Shown: positions 20,564 to 30,387 of the stretch, piece by piece
Position numbering within the stretch: position 1 is the first letter of the stretch
Layout: each line of letters begins with the position of its first letter
Source: a bacterium
GTDB lineage: Bacteria; Desulfobacterota; JAPLJL01
Assembly (NCBI GenBank): GCA_028713675.1
Contig: JAQTNV010000002.1
Span: forward strand, 105,433-169,432
DNA length: 64,000 nucleotides
Direction: 5' to 3'
Position numbers and translations under genes: made by a program
Notes under the pieces: model-generated
What the model was told of the DNA's origin: nothing
The model's input: only the letters and a program-made list of their open reading frames with translations
Database searches by the model: none

Positions 20564-21031
20564 AGTCTAAATAATAACCGTAGACATTACGGAGGGCGAT
20601 TTCGGTAAACTACTGCCGCTAACAAGGCGGTAGGTTTATAGAATCGTCAATTATAAATCGACTATCGTCGTGAGCCGCCTCCCCATGACGAACCTTTGAT
20701 TTCTCCGCCACCTTGGCAATCAACTCGGACTTGAGCATGCCCAATTTCTCCTTTTAAAAACCAGGCGCTTATTCTATAGCCGACCGGGTCGTAAGATCAA
20801 TTTTAATTTTGGGCGTGGATCGGACAACTCCTACCGGCCTGGAAACGAGCTGGGAGCCCTTGGAGTCTCATGGCTGCTCGGGTTGCCTGACCAGTTCCTG
20901 CTCCAGCTTCCTAGGACACCGGGTTCACCTTATTTTTTTCTTGACGCTTTTCATTAAAAGTCGGCACAATGATACCCGGATGATTCTCGGTGTACATCCG
21001 ACTTGCGGATAAGCCTAAAGGTCTTATCGAT
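20564..21031. other. Intergenic region before cobQ
   Basis: A 468-bp gap. Its left half contains the HU-like relic described separately, with a 7-bp-period stretch (ATCGTCA, ATTATAA, ATCGACT, ATCGTCG) at about 20643-20670 inside it. I looked for a cobalamin riboswitch before cobQ and did not recognise its conserved box. The right half shows nothing definite. Confidence 0.4.
20619..20738 (-). pseudogene. Truncated HU/IHF-like DNA-binding protein gene
   Basis: The minus-strand frame starts at ATG 20738 after an AAAAGGAGAAATT ribosome site and encodes MLKSELIAKVAEKSKVRHG, matching the N-terminal helix of HU/IHF proteins. It then continues with 20 unrelated residues and stops at 39 residues instead of about 90. 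The break coincides with a 7-bp-period tandem stretch, so the 3' part was probably lost by deletion or repeat expansion. No second half is visible nearby. Confidence 0.55.
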
Positions 21032-22576
21032 ATGAGTTCCAATCAAAGAATCCCGGCAAAATGTTTGGCTGTCCTGGGGACGGGCTCGAACGTGGGAAAG
21101 AGCGTCGTTGTCACGGCGCTCTGCCGGATCTTCAGCGACCTCAAAGTACGGGTAGCCCCTTTCAAGGCACAGAATATGTCCAACAATTCCTTCGTTACCC
21201 TGGAGGCGGGAGAGATGGGAAGAGCCCAGGCGGCCCAGGCCAAAGCGGCCCGCGTCCAACTCCACGTGGACATGAACCCCGTCCTCCTAAAACCATGCAC
21301 CGATACTGGCGCCCAGGTTGTCCTCCATGGGAAACCTATTGGAAACTCACAAGCCTCGGATTATTTTGCCGACACCGATCATCTTTTCCGCGAGGCGAGA
21401 GAGAGCCTGGAGAGGCTCCGTGCCGAGCACGATCTGGTGATTATGGAAGGGGCAGGTTCCTGCGCGGAAGTAAATCTCTTACCTCGTGATTTTGTGAATT
21501 TTCGCATCGCCGAAGTCGCGGACGCACCCGTCGTGCTGGTCGCCGACATCGACCGAGGTGGCGTTTTCGCCCAGCTGGTCGGCACGCTGGAGGTGATTCC
21601 CCGCGAGTACCGGGAGCGGGTCCGGGGTTTTATCATCAACCGGTTCCGGGGCGACGCCGCCCTTTTCCGGGACGGGATCGAGTACCTGGAAAACCGCACC
21701 GGGCTTCCCAACCTCGGATTGATTCCTTATTACCGTCATATCGAGATTGACTCAGAGGACGGCGTGCCGCTCGATATTCTAATCGATCCCTCCTCCGGCC
21801 CTGAGCCCGGAAAAATAAACATCGCCGTGCTTCGTTTTCCCCATATCTCCAACTTCACCGATTTCGCGCCCCTACGCCGTGATCCGGCGGTTGTTATGCA
21901 TTATCTATTCAAGCCTCGTTTGCTGGAAGGATACAACGCCGTATTTCTACCGGGCTCGAAAAACGTCCGCGCTGATTTGGACTGGTTAAGGCAGGAAAGC
22001 TGGGATGTCCGTTTATCCGCATACGTTGGCAGGAGTGGAAGACTGATCGGAATCTGCGGCGGATACCAAATGCTCGGTAGGGTGATCCGGGATCCCAACG
22101 GCCAGGAAGGCGAACCGGGCGAAACTCTGGGCTTAGGCTTGCTTGACGTAGAAACTACGCTCCACCGGGAAAAGAAGCTTTCTCGGTCGATTGGTTTTTG
22201 GGAGACCGGCCGCGAGCGGGTGGAGGGTTACGAGATCCATATGGGCGTCACCAATCGGAGCGGAGGCGTCCCACACGTCATCCGGGTGACGGAACGCAGC
22301 GGCAAGCCGGTGGATGAATTGGATGGCGCCAGCACGCTGGACGGCCGAATCTGGGGCACCTATTTCCATGGAATCTTCGACTTGCCGGGTTTCCGGCGAT
22401 CATTTCTTCGGGTGCTTGATCCTGGCTATCGTCCCGATGCGGGTGGAGAAACCGCAATTGCGGAGGCCGAGTTCAAGGACAAGCAATACGACCTCTTGGC
22501 CGCCCATTTTCGGAAATATCTGGACCTGTCGAAGCTGATCGACATTTCCGGGGTGAGGTGCTCCACAAGATTTTAA
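21032..22576 (+). CDS. cobQ: Cobyric acid synthase
   Basis: ATP-dependent glutamine amidotransferase that amidates adenosylcobyrinic a,c-diamide in cobalamin synthesis. The 514 residues show the N-terminal BioD-like domain (GTGSNVGKSVVVTALCR, KAQNMSNNSF, MEGAGSCAEVNL, DIDRGGVFAQL) and the C-terminal amidotransferase domain with nucleophile Cys in GICGGYQMLG and His in GTYFHGIFD. I chose the ATG at 21032 (MSSNQRIPAKC); a GTG at 20990 would add 14 residues. No other cobalamin genes are in the window, so it is a scattered pathway gene here. Confidence 0.95.
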   Translation: MSSNQRIPAKCLAVLGTGSNVGKSVVVTALCRIFSDLKVRVAPFKAQNMSNNSFVTLEAGEMGRAQAAQAKAARVQLHVDMNPVLLKPCTDTGAQVVLHGKPIGNSQASDYFADTDHLFREARESLERLRAEHDLVIMEGAGSCAEVNLLPRDFVNFRIAEVADAPVVLVADIDRGGVFAQLVGTLEVIPREYRERVRGFIINRFRGDAALFRDGIEYLENRTGLPNLGLIPYYRHIEIDSEDGVPLDILIDPSSGPEPGKINIAVLRFPHISNFTDFAPLRRDPAVVMHYLFKPRLLEGYNAVFLPGSKNVRADLDWLRQESWDVRLSAYVGRSGRLIGICGGYQMLGRVIRDPNGQEGEPGETLGLGLLDVETTLHREKKLSRSIGFWETGRERVEGYEIHMGVTNRSGGVPHVIRVTERSGKPVDELDGASTLDGRIWGTYFHGIFDLPGFRRSFLRVLDPGYRPDAGGETAIAEAEFKDKQYDLLAAHFRKYLDLSKLIDISGVRCSTRF

Positions 22577-22663
22577 AAGAATAGTCGGGTCCCCCATGTG
22601 GAAACGGCGGGTTGATTCAAGGTGGCTAATGGACCCAAATTACATTTGGGGGCAGGTTAATAT

Positions 22664-23023
22664 ATGACAAATGCCAATGAGATATTTCTGGAATTGAGCA
22701 AACTCGTACGAGAAGCGGTGGCTGGTTTAGGATCGAAACGAAATCTCGAAGATCAAGAAAGGCTTATTGCTGCCATCATTGCCGACTTCCAAATCCTGCG
22801 ATCATCCATTTTGGCCGAGATCCGATCCCATCTCCTTTTCCTACCCCTCCGGGAACGGGAGGCGATCATCGAGCAGGTAGAGAATTTGCTGACCGAGATG
22901 AAAAAAGCAATCAGGGCTGGCCAACGTGGACAAGAAATCAAAAAAGTCTTTTGGAACCTGATATCTTTGCTTGGATTTATCATTTATCCCTCTTTTCCCG
23001 ATCTGGGGCAGCCCTCCGCCTGA
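22664..23023 (+). CDS. Hypothetical helical protein (119 aa)
   Basis: I do not recognise a family. The protein is almost entirely amphipathic helix (EIFLELSKLVREAVAGLG..., EREAIIEQVENLLTEMKKAI) with a hydrophobic C-terminal stretch (NLISLLGFIIYPSF) that could be a membrane or packing helix. Start ATG follows a weak GGCAGG site. Its last codons run into a GC-rich repeat-like sequence (CCTGATGGTGGCGGTTGG) also seen near 35807, so the C-terminus may be altered. It marks the left edge of the accessory island. Confidence 0.55.
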   Translation: MTNANEIFLELSKLVREAVAGLGSKRNLEDQERLIAAIIADFQILRSSILAEIRSHLLFLPLREREAIIEQVENLLTEMKKAIRAGQRGQEIKKVFWNLISLLGFIIYPSFPDLGQPSA

Positions 23024-23190
23024 TGGTGGCGGTTGGATACCCCGCCCGAAAGCCGAATTCGCCCGTAAACGCCTGAAGTTGGCCCTCGAGGGCATAACCC
23101 CACCACCGGCCGGGGAACCCCCGTTAAAAGCGCCCGTTCGGCGCCGGAACCGGGCGAACTGGCGGCAGTCCTGTCCCCCGGGATTCCCTA

Positions 23191-23691
23191 TCAAGGAAGT
23201 CGTGTGGCTTTCCCAGCCCCGCAGATCGGCTGGTGCCAATAGCCGGGACTCCAGACCCAACCGCCCCAGAACCAGAGCCACAAGCCTTCCACCCAAATGT
23301 AGTCCGGATCCGGAGCCACTACGACCTGTTCCGCCACCGGTGTCGGCGGCGCTGTCCCTACCACGCCCGCCACGTCGGCAGGCTCGGGGAATGGTTCGAC
23401 CAAGGATTTGTAAAAATCGCCAGTTTTGATCGTTTTTGAGCAAGCTAAATCGGGCCAGTAGATTTTTATGAAAGTCCCAATTTTTACAAGGTCATCCTGT
23501 TCCTGCCAACCCGAAAGCGAGCTGGGGCCTGGGATTATCCGACCGCTCGGGCTACCCGTCCAGCGCCTCTTGGCCTCATCAGCCATTGGCGCCTCCTGGT
23601 AAAAATCCGTGATTTCGGCGGGATTTAGCTTGATAAATAACTCCCTCTCCTGGATCCAAATTATAGGGATTTTTACAAAAGAGCCGCTCAT
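23191..23691 (-). pseudogene. YXWGXW-repeat-like protein fragment
   Basis: The open frame is 166 residues. Only its C-terminal part looks familiar: VVVAPDPDYIWVEGLWLWFW then GGWVWSPGYWHQP fits the YxWvxGxW/W.PGyW pattern of YXWGXW-repeat surface proteins. The N-terminal half has no signal peptide and contains recurring GTAAAAATC-type words in both orientations (near 23408, 23486, 23600, 23665), so it may be junk fused to a real remnant. I treat it as a degraded gene; a divergent intact gene is possible. Confidence 0.35.
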
Positions 23692-24002
23692 AGTCCAGGA
23701 GAAAATTATGACGAAAAAGATGCCATTGGAAATTACAGGCCGTTATTTCCATCGCTATCCCCCGGCTTTATGGCCTATTCTCCCCGGCAAATTGCCTGGA
23801 AACTGCCCATAAGGACAATTACACGCATTCATTATCGGAACCGATGGGAAGTCAAGTCGAGAAATGATGGTATTTAATTTCTGGGAAAGGTGAATGCGGG
23901 ATAAACAAGTGGCGGGGCTATACTTTTCTATTGGGATAAAGTTCCTTATGCATCGATTACACACCCCGCACGGATTAAACCCTACCTTGAAGGTGGGATA
24001 AA
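23692..24002. other. Gap without recognisable genes
   Basis: About 310 bp between the YXWGXW-like fragment and the restriction helicase stop. Only short open frames antisense to nothing useful; no clear terminator, tRNA or repeat seen. Confidence 0.3.
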
Positions 24003-26816
24003 TTATTGGTTGAGGATATCGCGGATTTTCCCCGGCTGCCGTGCTACCGCCCACCGCCAATGTCCAAACCCACCGTGACCGTTCACAGCCTGGGTCCATT
24101 CGTCCAGGTAGTGCCACTTTATCTGATCCTGTTCGGTATCCTGTCCCTTCGTTTCCAGGATGAGCACGTCGCCATTAGCGAGGCGGACCAAAAAATCAGG
24201 TCTATATTTCCGCACGACGCCCCGATATAAGTACAGCACCGAAAAGTCCAGATGATCGTTTTTGACCCAGGCAGTCACGCGCTTGTTATCGTCAAGCACA
24301 AAGGCGTCCGACGCCTCCCAAGTGCTGTCGTAGACACAGACGTTGATGTGCGATTTCTTTGTACGTTCGCAAGGCTTGCCGGTATACCAAGTGCGCATAT
24401 CTGCCGTGGTGCGGATTGGATGGTCTCGGTCGAACACAGGCGTGAGTTGCTCGGTGTTCTCTTGCCGCACTGATTCCCAGACATGCTGTACCACCCGCGA
24501 CATATTAAGGGTAATAATCAATCGTCGCCGCAACTCGTCCTGATAAAACAGTGGCGGGGAAATGGCAATCCTATCCGAACGGATGAATTTCTCCACTATG
24601 TTCACCAACTGCGCCAGAAGGACCTCGCGGTTGCCCTGCCAGGAGTGCTTCATCTGGTCAAACACATCCCGCGCCGTCTCGAAAATAATGCGCTGGGTGC
24701 GAAATTCACGCGCCAGCCGCTCCAGTTCAATTCGGTTGATCTTACTTACGTCCGGTTTCCCTTCTAACACTGGGGCCAGTTCGGCCACCTGCGCAGTTTT
24801 AGCGGCGTCCAGTTCCAGCGGGCGCGCCTTGGTCCAATCCAACGTCAAGCCCGGATGAAAGACACGCTCAATGCGCACCACGTTTGGCCAACGAATCTCA
24901 AACTCGGTTTTGGCCGGGTTCGGCTCGACAGCGGTCTTGGGCGTGGGCGGAGACGGTGGTCCGTCCTTTCCGCCTTCATGGGGCAAAAAAGTAAAGGGCA
25001 CACCAAAAATGTTGACATATTCAGGCTCGAACAACCCCGTTTCAGGGTTGACCTCGTAGGACGTACGCCGTAGGCCACGCCCCACTACCTGCTCGCACAA
25101 GAGCTGACTGGTGAAGGCACGCAGGCCCATTATGTGCGTCACTGTCTTGGCATCCCAGCCCTCGCTCAGCATCCCCACGGAAATGACTTTTTGGATACCC
25201 GCGCCTGGCTGTCCGGCTTTACCTACCGTGTCTACCATCCGGCGTAGGAGTTCGGCCTGCTCGGCCTTCGTCAGTTTGCGCTCCGTGGGAGCGGAGTCTT
25301 CTTCTATCTCGACATCTGCTTCCACCGTCTTCAGCGGCGCAATCGGTTCCTCATGCTCTTCCGCTTCTTTGAGTACCTTGGAGTCAATGTGCAAGATGCG
25401 TACCGGGTCACACAGTTCATCAATATGGATGCGCCGGGAGTCAAAGGCGTGCTTGACCCGTGCCGCCGTCTCGGTGCGGTTGCATACGGTGATCATCACT
25501 GGCGGGGTGGGCATATCGGCTTTATCCCATGCCTTCCTGGCCTCGCGCCAGTCATAGCCAAGTAGGTAATAGGCGTTCAGCACCAAGTCGGGTAGCGGTT
25601 CTTCCGGTTCAGCCTTACGATTCAGATCGTCCTTCACGTCCGGATCGTTGTAAATGTGATAGAGGCGCGATTTATAGGTCTTTGCAGCAGGTATGGCGTC
25701 GTCACGCACCACCACGCGTGGCGTTTTGACCAGCCCCGATTCAATGGCGTCGTTTAAACCAAAGTCGCTGACGATCCATCCGAACAGTGCTTCCTCGCTG
25801 CTCTTTTTGCCCGATGGCGTGAAGGGCGTGGCGGAAAAATCGTAGCAGTTTAGGATACCGCGCGAGCGGTGCAGCCGATCAAGCCCGCCGATCCAGACAG
25901 TTGCTTCTTCGGCGCTGTCCTTCAGATCACGGGCGCGCAGGTATTTACCTTCCGACTCCCAGTTGACGCGCCAAGCGTGATGCGCCTCGTCGTTGATTAT
26001 CAGCAGGTTGTGGGCGTTGGCCATCTCGCCCAGCACTTCGCGGGTATAGGCTTCGTCACTCTTGACGCCACGCTTGTCCACGCTCTTACGTTTCTCGATC
26101 TGCTCCTCGCTGTCCCAGGCCAGAACGTGCCAGTTGCGCACCAGTACTTTGCCCTGGCGTAGTTTGTCCATCAGCGCCGAGGGCACAATTCGGAACGCCT
26201 CGTAATAGTTACCCTCAGTCGACGGCTCCAGCACCGCCAACCGACTTTTCACCGTCAGCCCCGGGGCGATTACCAGGACATTTTTAGCGAAGCGGGCGTC
26301 CTGGGGGTAGGCAATCTTATTAAGGATATGCCAAGCTACCACCATCGTCATCACGATGGTCTTGCCGGAGCCGGTGGCCATCTTACAGCACTGGCGCATA
26401 AACGCCCCACCATCGTTTGGAATGTTGATACCCACCCGCTCGGTAGTAGGCGCTTCAGTCAACCAGATAATCGTCTCCACCGCTTCTAACTGGCAGAAAA
26501 AAAACCGCCGCGCCTCAAACTCTTCCGGGTCGCGCCAATGCTCCAGTAGCCGCTTGGTGATGCTGGAAACACCCGGATAACCTGCCTCGCGCCACGCCTT
26601 CACTCGCGGGCGAATCTTGTTGACCAACGGGATTTCCACAAAAATTCCGGGATCGTCGAAGGCTTTGGAATCGCCCGACGCCACAACATAACCCGCTGAG
26701 CGGCGACCATTTACCAAATTAAAGGTGCGCGTCTCGCGCTCGTAGCGCCAATGGCGTTCCGGCTCGGTATATGGGGAGTTGATAATTAGGCGGTCAATTA
26801 TCGTTCTCGCCATCAC
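24003..26816 (-). CDS. Type III-like restriction enzyme, helicase-nuclease (Res) subunit
   Basis: Cytoplasmic 937-residue SF2 translocase/nuclease. Seen: Walker A ATGSGKT (about 147-153), motif II DEAH (276-279) in LLIINDEAHHAWRVN, motif III-like FSATPF, motif VI region LLCEQVVGRGLRRTSY, and a C-terminal PD-(D/E)XK nuclease site, RPDFLVRL...LILETKG (D874, E888, K890). This combination matches type III Res proteins. It overlaps the methyltransferase stop by 4 bp. The recognition site cannot be inferred. Confidence 0.9.
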   Translation of the reverse strand: MMARTIIDRLIINSPYTEPERHWRYERETRTFNLVNGRRSAGYVVASGDSKAFDDPGIFVEIPLVNKIRPRVKAWREAGYPGVSSITKRLLEHWRDPEEFEARRFFFCQLEAVETIIWLTEAPTTERVGINIPNDGGAFMRQCCKMATGSGKTIVMTMVVAWHILNKIAYPQDARFAKNVLVIAPGLTVKSRLAVLEPSTEGNYYEAFRIVPSALMDKLRQGKVLVRNWHVLAWDSEEQIEKRKSVDKRGVKSDEAYTREVLGEMANAHNLLIINDEAHHAWRVNWESEGKYLRARDLKDSAEEATVWIGGLDRLHRSRGILNCYDFSATPFTPSGKKSSEEALFGWIVSDFGLNDAIESGLVKTPRVVVRDDAIPAAKTYKSRLYHIYNDPDVKDDLNRKAEPEEPLPDLVLNAYYLLGYDWREARKAWDKADMPTPPVMITVCNRTETAARVKHAFDSRRIHIDELCDPVRILHIDSKVLKEAEEHEEPIAPLKTVEADVEIEEDSAPTERKLTKAEQAELLRRMVDTVGKAGQPGAGIQKVISVGMLSEGWDAKTVTHIMGLRAFTSQLLCEQVVGRGLRRTSYEVNPETGLFEPEYVNIFGVPFTFLPHEGGKDGPPSPPTPKTAVEPNPAKTEFEIRWPNVVRIERVFHPGLTLDWTKARPLELDAAKTAQVAELAPVLEGKPDVSKINRIELERLAREFRTQRIIFETARDVFDQMKHSWQGNREVLLAQLVNIVEKFIRSDRIAISPPLFYQDELRRRLIITLNMSRVVQHVWESVRQENTEQLTPVFDRDHPIRTTADMRTWYTGKPCERTKKSHINVCVYDSTWEASDAFVLDDNKRVTAWVKNDHLDFSVLYLYRGVVRKYRPDFLVRLANGDVLILETKGQDTEQDQIKWHYLDEWTQAVNGHGGFGHWRWAVARQPGKIRDILNQ

Positions 26817-29461
26817 TCCACCTCTATCATCTTCAAGCTTTCGATGCCCCGGTCGTCTACGATTTTAATGGCGATGCGTTTATGCTTGCCCGCCGCAAAA
26901 GGTAGCGATTCCGTACCTCTGTAGGCTTCGATCAACTCTTCGTCAATTTCGGCTTTGAGGTTATTCGCCAGCCGAGCCCAGCCCTCGCTCTCCCCGGCTT
27001 GGGGGAAAAAGACCTGGCTCGGATAGAGGCTACGCCCATCGTAATCGGTATCCAGCAACCAGACAGCAATCTGGTGCGCACCACCCGATTCGATGCCGCC
27101 GGTCTTTGTGTTGTAGTAGTCAAAACCCTCCACTCGTACGCGGTACTTGCCCTTGTCCTCTCCTTTGGCGATATGCTCCAGCCGCACATCCGGCTGGCCG
27201 ATGAGCCAGAAGGATTCGTTACTGGCGCGTTTTTTCTTTAGATCATCAGTCAGAAGGTCGGCGTTCATCTGCGCCTTGAGCAGGGTCACCCCCGGCCAGT
27301 TGGTTTCGTCTATGTCTTTGGCCGCTTCCGGGTCGAACTGGAAGGCGGCAAAAACAATCAACTTCGGCTTTGGAACGAGCGTTTGCGCTTCATCGATGGC
27401 CTGAGCCACTTGGCGCTGCTCAAGCGGGGCATATTCCGGGCCGAAAGAGACGACAATGCGCTGGGGGACGAAAGCTGGGTCGGTCTTGCGCACCGAGTCT
27501 GCACCTTTGGCGCTTGGGCGGGTTTCGCCGTCGGCGTGCAGCCAACGGCAACCGGGTACGGGTTCCAGCCGGGCAAAGTTGATAAACTGACCTGCCTTGC
27601 CGCGAATCCCGGTGCGCAGCAGTTCATCTCGCCATTCACCCTGGCGTAGGGTTTCGCCGGAGCGGGCAATTGAGACATCGGCGGGTTGTGATTGGCCTTT
27701 CAAAATTTCTTCCACCGACTTGACCGCCGGGGCCGGCACGGCTTCGAAGGTGAAGGGGCCGCTTACGCGCTTTTTCTTGCGGTCAACCAGCGGCTGGTCA
27801 TAGAGTGTCTCGGTGGCGGGTGACTCATTATTGGCGATGCTGCCCAGTGTGACGTGCGGTACAATTTTGTATTGGAAGCCGCTACTCACGCCTTCTTGTG
27901 GGTGGGCCAGTTCGTAATAGTTAAAGAAAGCGGTCATCATCCGCTGACGTGTCAATGTGAGTGCTACGCGCGAGGTATCGCAGGTGATCCAACGCCGCCC
28001 CCATTGCTCTGCTACATAAGCCGTTGTTCCACTCCCGCAAGTTGGATCGAAGACGAGGTCGCCGGGATCGGTGGTCATCAGGAGGCAGCGTTGAATGACC
28101 TTTGGATGAGTTTGCACTACATAAGACTTAGCCTCTGAAAATCCCCCCGCCGTATCATCCCAAAAGTTGTTGAGTAGTGTCAGAGGATAATCATCATGAT
28201 AGAAAATGAAGTATAATTTTGTACCAAGCTTCATCAACCTGCGCTTCTGATTCAGTACCTGCATTCCTTGCTTCGTGGTTTTCCAACTCTTACCAGTCTC
28301 GGGACGAAATACCGTACCTTCAAACTCAAAATCATATATGCATGAAGCGGTATATCCACTTGAATACAAATCTAAGCGAGAAAACACCTTACAATGGTTC
28401 GGCAACGCGGTCTTTCCTGCACGTTCTTCCTCAGTTATTTTGCGTCTTTTACCATCCGATAACTCTATGAAACTGAATTCGCTTGGATCGGAAGCTCGAT
28501 CAAGAAATGCTCTGCGGAATTTCACGACCTTCTTATCCTTCGCATACCAGACCAAGTGATCGTACATATTCTCAAGATGCTTTGCACCAAACGGCATGTT
28601 CTTGACTCGGAAAGTAATCATAGACATGAAGTTTTCCGTCCCGAAAAGCTCATCCAGGATGCTTCGGACCAAATGGAGATTATCCTCGCCAATTTGGACA
28701 AAGACGCTGCCGGATTCAGTGAGCAGTTCGCTGGCCAGCAGCAGGCGGTCGCGCAGATAGGTCAGGTAGGAATGGATACCCAATTCCCAGGTGTCGCGGA
28801 AGGCGCGGATCTGCTCCGGCTCGGCGGTAAGGTCCTCATCCTTGCCGTCCTTTACGTCGCGCTTGTTGACGAAGGGCTGGAAGTTGGAACCGTACTTTAT
28901 GCCGTAGGGCGGGTCAATGTAGACCATCTGCACTTTACCGGCCATTCCTTCTTTTTCTATCAGCGAGTTCATCACCAGCAGGCTATCGCCGGCGATCAGG
29001 CGGTTGCTCCAACCGTGGGCATGCTGGTAAAACTCGATGGCCTCGCGCAGTGGCGGGTTCTCCTCCGGTGTTTGGAACAGCGCCAATTGCGCGGATGTGG
29101 CAGAGTCGGGGGTACGGCGCACGGCCTCGATGATCGTGCGCGAGTCAATCCGATCATGGACATGCAGAGAGACCGTGGGTACTTGAAATGAGGTATTCTC
29201 GACCTTGCCCGTCCATTGGAGTTGTGGGTCCAGGTGTGGGTCATATGTGTAGGTCTTCTTTTGCCCAGCGTCGGGATCGGTGTCGGGCGTCACCAAGCCC
29301 ACCGGCGGATTATTGATCCGCTTCTTGTCCTTGTGTTCGTAGGATTCGATGGCGTGTTTTGCGCCCGTGGCGCCGGTGCCCTTACCTACATTCTTATTTC
29401 TGCTTCCCGGTTTCCTGCCCATTTCGACTCCTTTTGGTCTTTCAAGTTTCTTGGGTTTCAC
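26813..29461 (-). CDS. Type III-like DNA methyltransferase (Mod), N6-adenine/N4-cytosine, beta order
   Basis: The 882-residue modification and probably specificity subunit. Catalytic motif IV MVYIDPPYG (DPPY at 183-186) precedes the SAM motif DPTCGSGTT (472-480), the beta-class order of Mod proteins. The region between, plus a long C-terminal part (about 520-882), probably includes the target-recognition region. Basic N-terminus (MKPKKLERPKGVEMGRKPGSR) is unusual. It is read just before the Res gene and 140 bp after a DUF5131 gene, so the four minus-strand genes 31469-24003 may be one operon. Confidence 0.92.
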   Translation of the reverse strand: MKPKKLERPKGVEMGRKPGSRNKNVGKGTGATGAKHAIESYEHKDKKRINNPPVGLVTPDTDPDAGQKKTYTYDPHLDPQLQWTGKVENTSFQVPTVSLHVHDRIDSRTIIEAVRRTPDSATSAQLALFQTPEENPPLREAIEFYQHAHGWSNRLIAGDSLLVMNSLIEKEGMAGKVQMVYIDPPYGIKYGSNFQPFVNKRDVKDGKDEDLTAEPEQIRAFRDTWELGIHSYLTYLRDRLLLASELLTESGSVFVQIGEDNLHLVRSILDELFGTENFMSMITFRVKNMPFGAKHLENMYDHLVWYAKDKKVVKFRRAFLDRASDPSEFSFIELSDGKRRKITEEERAGKTALPNHCKVFSRLDLYSSGYTASCIYDFEFEGTVFRPETGKSWKTTKQGMQVLNQKRRLMKLGTKLYFIFYHDDYPLTLLNNFWDDTAGGFSEAKSYVVQTHPKVIQRCLLMTTDPGDLVFDPTCGSGTTAYVAEQWGRRWITCDTSRVALTLTRQRMMTAFFNYYELAHPQEGVSSGFQYKIVPHVTLGSIANNESPATETLYDQPLVDRKKKRVSGPFTFEAVPAPAVKSVEEILKGQSQPADVSIARSGETLRQGEWRDELLRTGIRGKAGQFINFARLEPVPGCRWLHADGETRPSAKGADSVRKTDPAFVPQRIVVSFGPEYAPLEQRQVAQAIDEAQTLVPKPKLIVFAAFQFDPEAAKDIDETNWPGVTLLKAQMNADLLTDDLKKKRASNESFWLIGQPDVRLEHIAKGEDKGKYRVRVEGFDYYNTKTGGIESGGAHQIAVWLLDTDYDGRSLYPSQVFFPQAGESEGWARLANNLKAEIDEELIEAYRGTESLPFAAGKHKRIAIKIVDDRGIESLKMIEVE

Positions 29462-29601
29462 TCTCCGGTAGTCGCCGGAGCGGACCGTTTGCCTTTTACT
29501 AACCCAGCAATAGTACCTTCTGACCCATTCCAGCTTGAATCTTAGAACCGGTTAGTGCCGCAGTAGATGCAGTCGGCTCTTCGGGCCACGTTTAACCTCC
29601 G

Positions 29602-30387
29602 CTACTTGTCTAAAACCATGTGCTCGTTGCGGCGACGGGGGGCAAGTGCTTGCGTCGTAGTTCTCGTAAATGACGCGGCTTGTCCTGGTAGCTCATCCCA
29701 GGTGCGCCCATCCAGCAGCCTGCCAGCTTTCTTTTTGTTCGTCCCGCCCCACTGTTTGAAGAAGAACGGGACCCGATCGGACAGGCACTGGTCCTGGATC
29801 TTGGTCACCCATGCCTTGTCCATCGGCCGTGCCATGGGTCCAGACTCGCCGCCGATGATCACCCAGTGGATGTTTTCGAGGTCGACCTTATCAAACGCCT
29901 CGAGCAGGGGCTCGAAGGAAATGAAGCGGACGCGTGCTGGGGTTCGTCGCAGGTGGTTGAGCCGATTGAGATACTTCGGTGTCTCGATACTGACCCCCAT
30001 CCAAACGTTCGCTGGCCAGTCGAGCTTTCGCCCGATGGTCTCCATGCGCTCAGCCCGCTTTGTGAGCACCTGGAATGTGTGCCACGAGGCCCGACGCATT
30101 ATGTCGAACACCTTACGGATGAACGCCTCGGGGACCTTGTCGTGGAAGAGATCGCTCATGGAGTTCACGAAGACCATCTGCGGCTTCTTCCATTCGAGCG
30201 GAAGATCAAGGGCGTGCTCGTGGAGGGAGATTTGGAAGCCGTGCTCGTAGTTAGTTTGCCCCATCGCGTGCAACCGCTTCGCCATCCGTTCGGCATAGCA
30301 GTGCTTGCAACCTGGGCTGACCTTGCTGCAGCCGGTGACGGGGTTCCAAGTGGACTCGGTCCACTCAATGGTTGAATTTAAACCCAT
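29602..30387 (-). CDS. DUF5131 family protein (phage Gp37/Gp68-like, three-Cys motif)
   Basis: A 261-residue protein of the PF07505 family. N-terminal IEWTESTWNPVTGCSKVSPG followed by CKHCYAER gives a Cys-x7-Cys-x2-Cys cluster resembling a radical-SAM iron-sulfur site. Further family blocks are FVNSMSDLFHDKVP, FQVLTKRAERM, WMGVSIET, ISFEPLLEAF and VIIGGESGPMARPM. It overlaps the upstream tcmP gene by 10 bp; this two-gene pairing is a known recurrent arrangement. The biochemical role is not established; being in a restriction cluster suggests nucleic-acid modification or defence (inference). Confidence 0.88.
   Translation of the reverse strand: MGLNSTIEWTESTWNPVTGCSKVSPGCKHCYAERMAKRLHAMGQTNYEHGFQISLHEHALDLPLEWKKPQMVFVNSMSDLFHDKVPEAFIRKVFDIMRRASWHTFQVLTKRAERMETIGRKLDWPANVWMGVSIETPKYLNRLNHLRRTPARVRFISFEPLLEAFDKVDLENIHWVIIGGESGPMARPMDKAWVTKIQDQCLSDRVPFFFKQWGGTNKKKAGRLLDGRTWDELPGQAASFTRTTTQALAPRRRNEHMVLDK

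Noticed and set aside
20564-21031. Cobalamin riboswitch upstream of cobQ
   Set aside because: I looked for the conserved B12-box sequence and did not find a convincing match.
22841-23443. Frames of 200 aa (minus) and 152 aa (plus) around 22841-23443
   Set aside because: Biased Arg/Gly/Pro composition, overlapping several other frames, no start signals; only the YXWGXW-like segment in a third frame is recognisable.
23405-23675. TTTGTAAAAATC and its reverse complement as ends of an insertion sequence
   Set aside because: Only 12 bp, two further imperfect copies inside, and no transposase between them.
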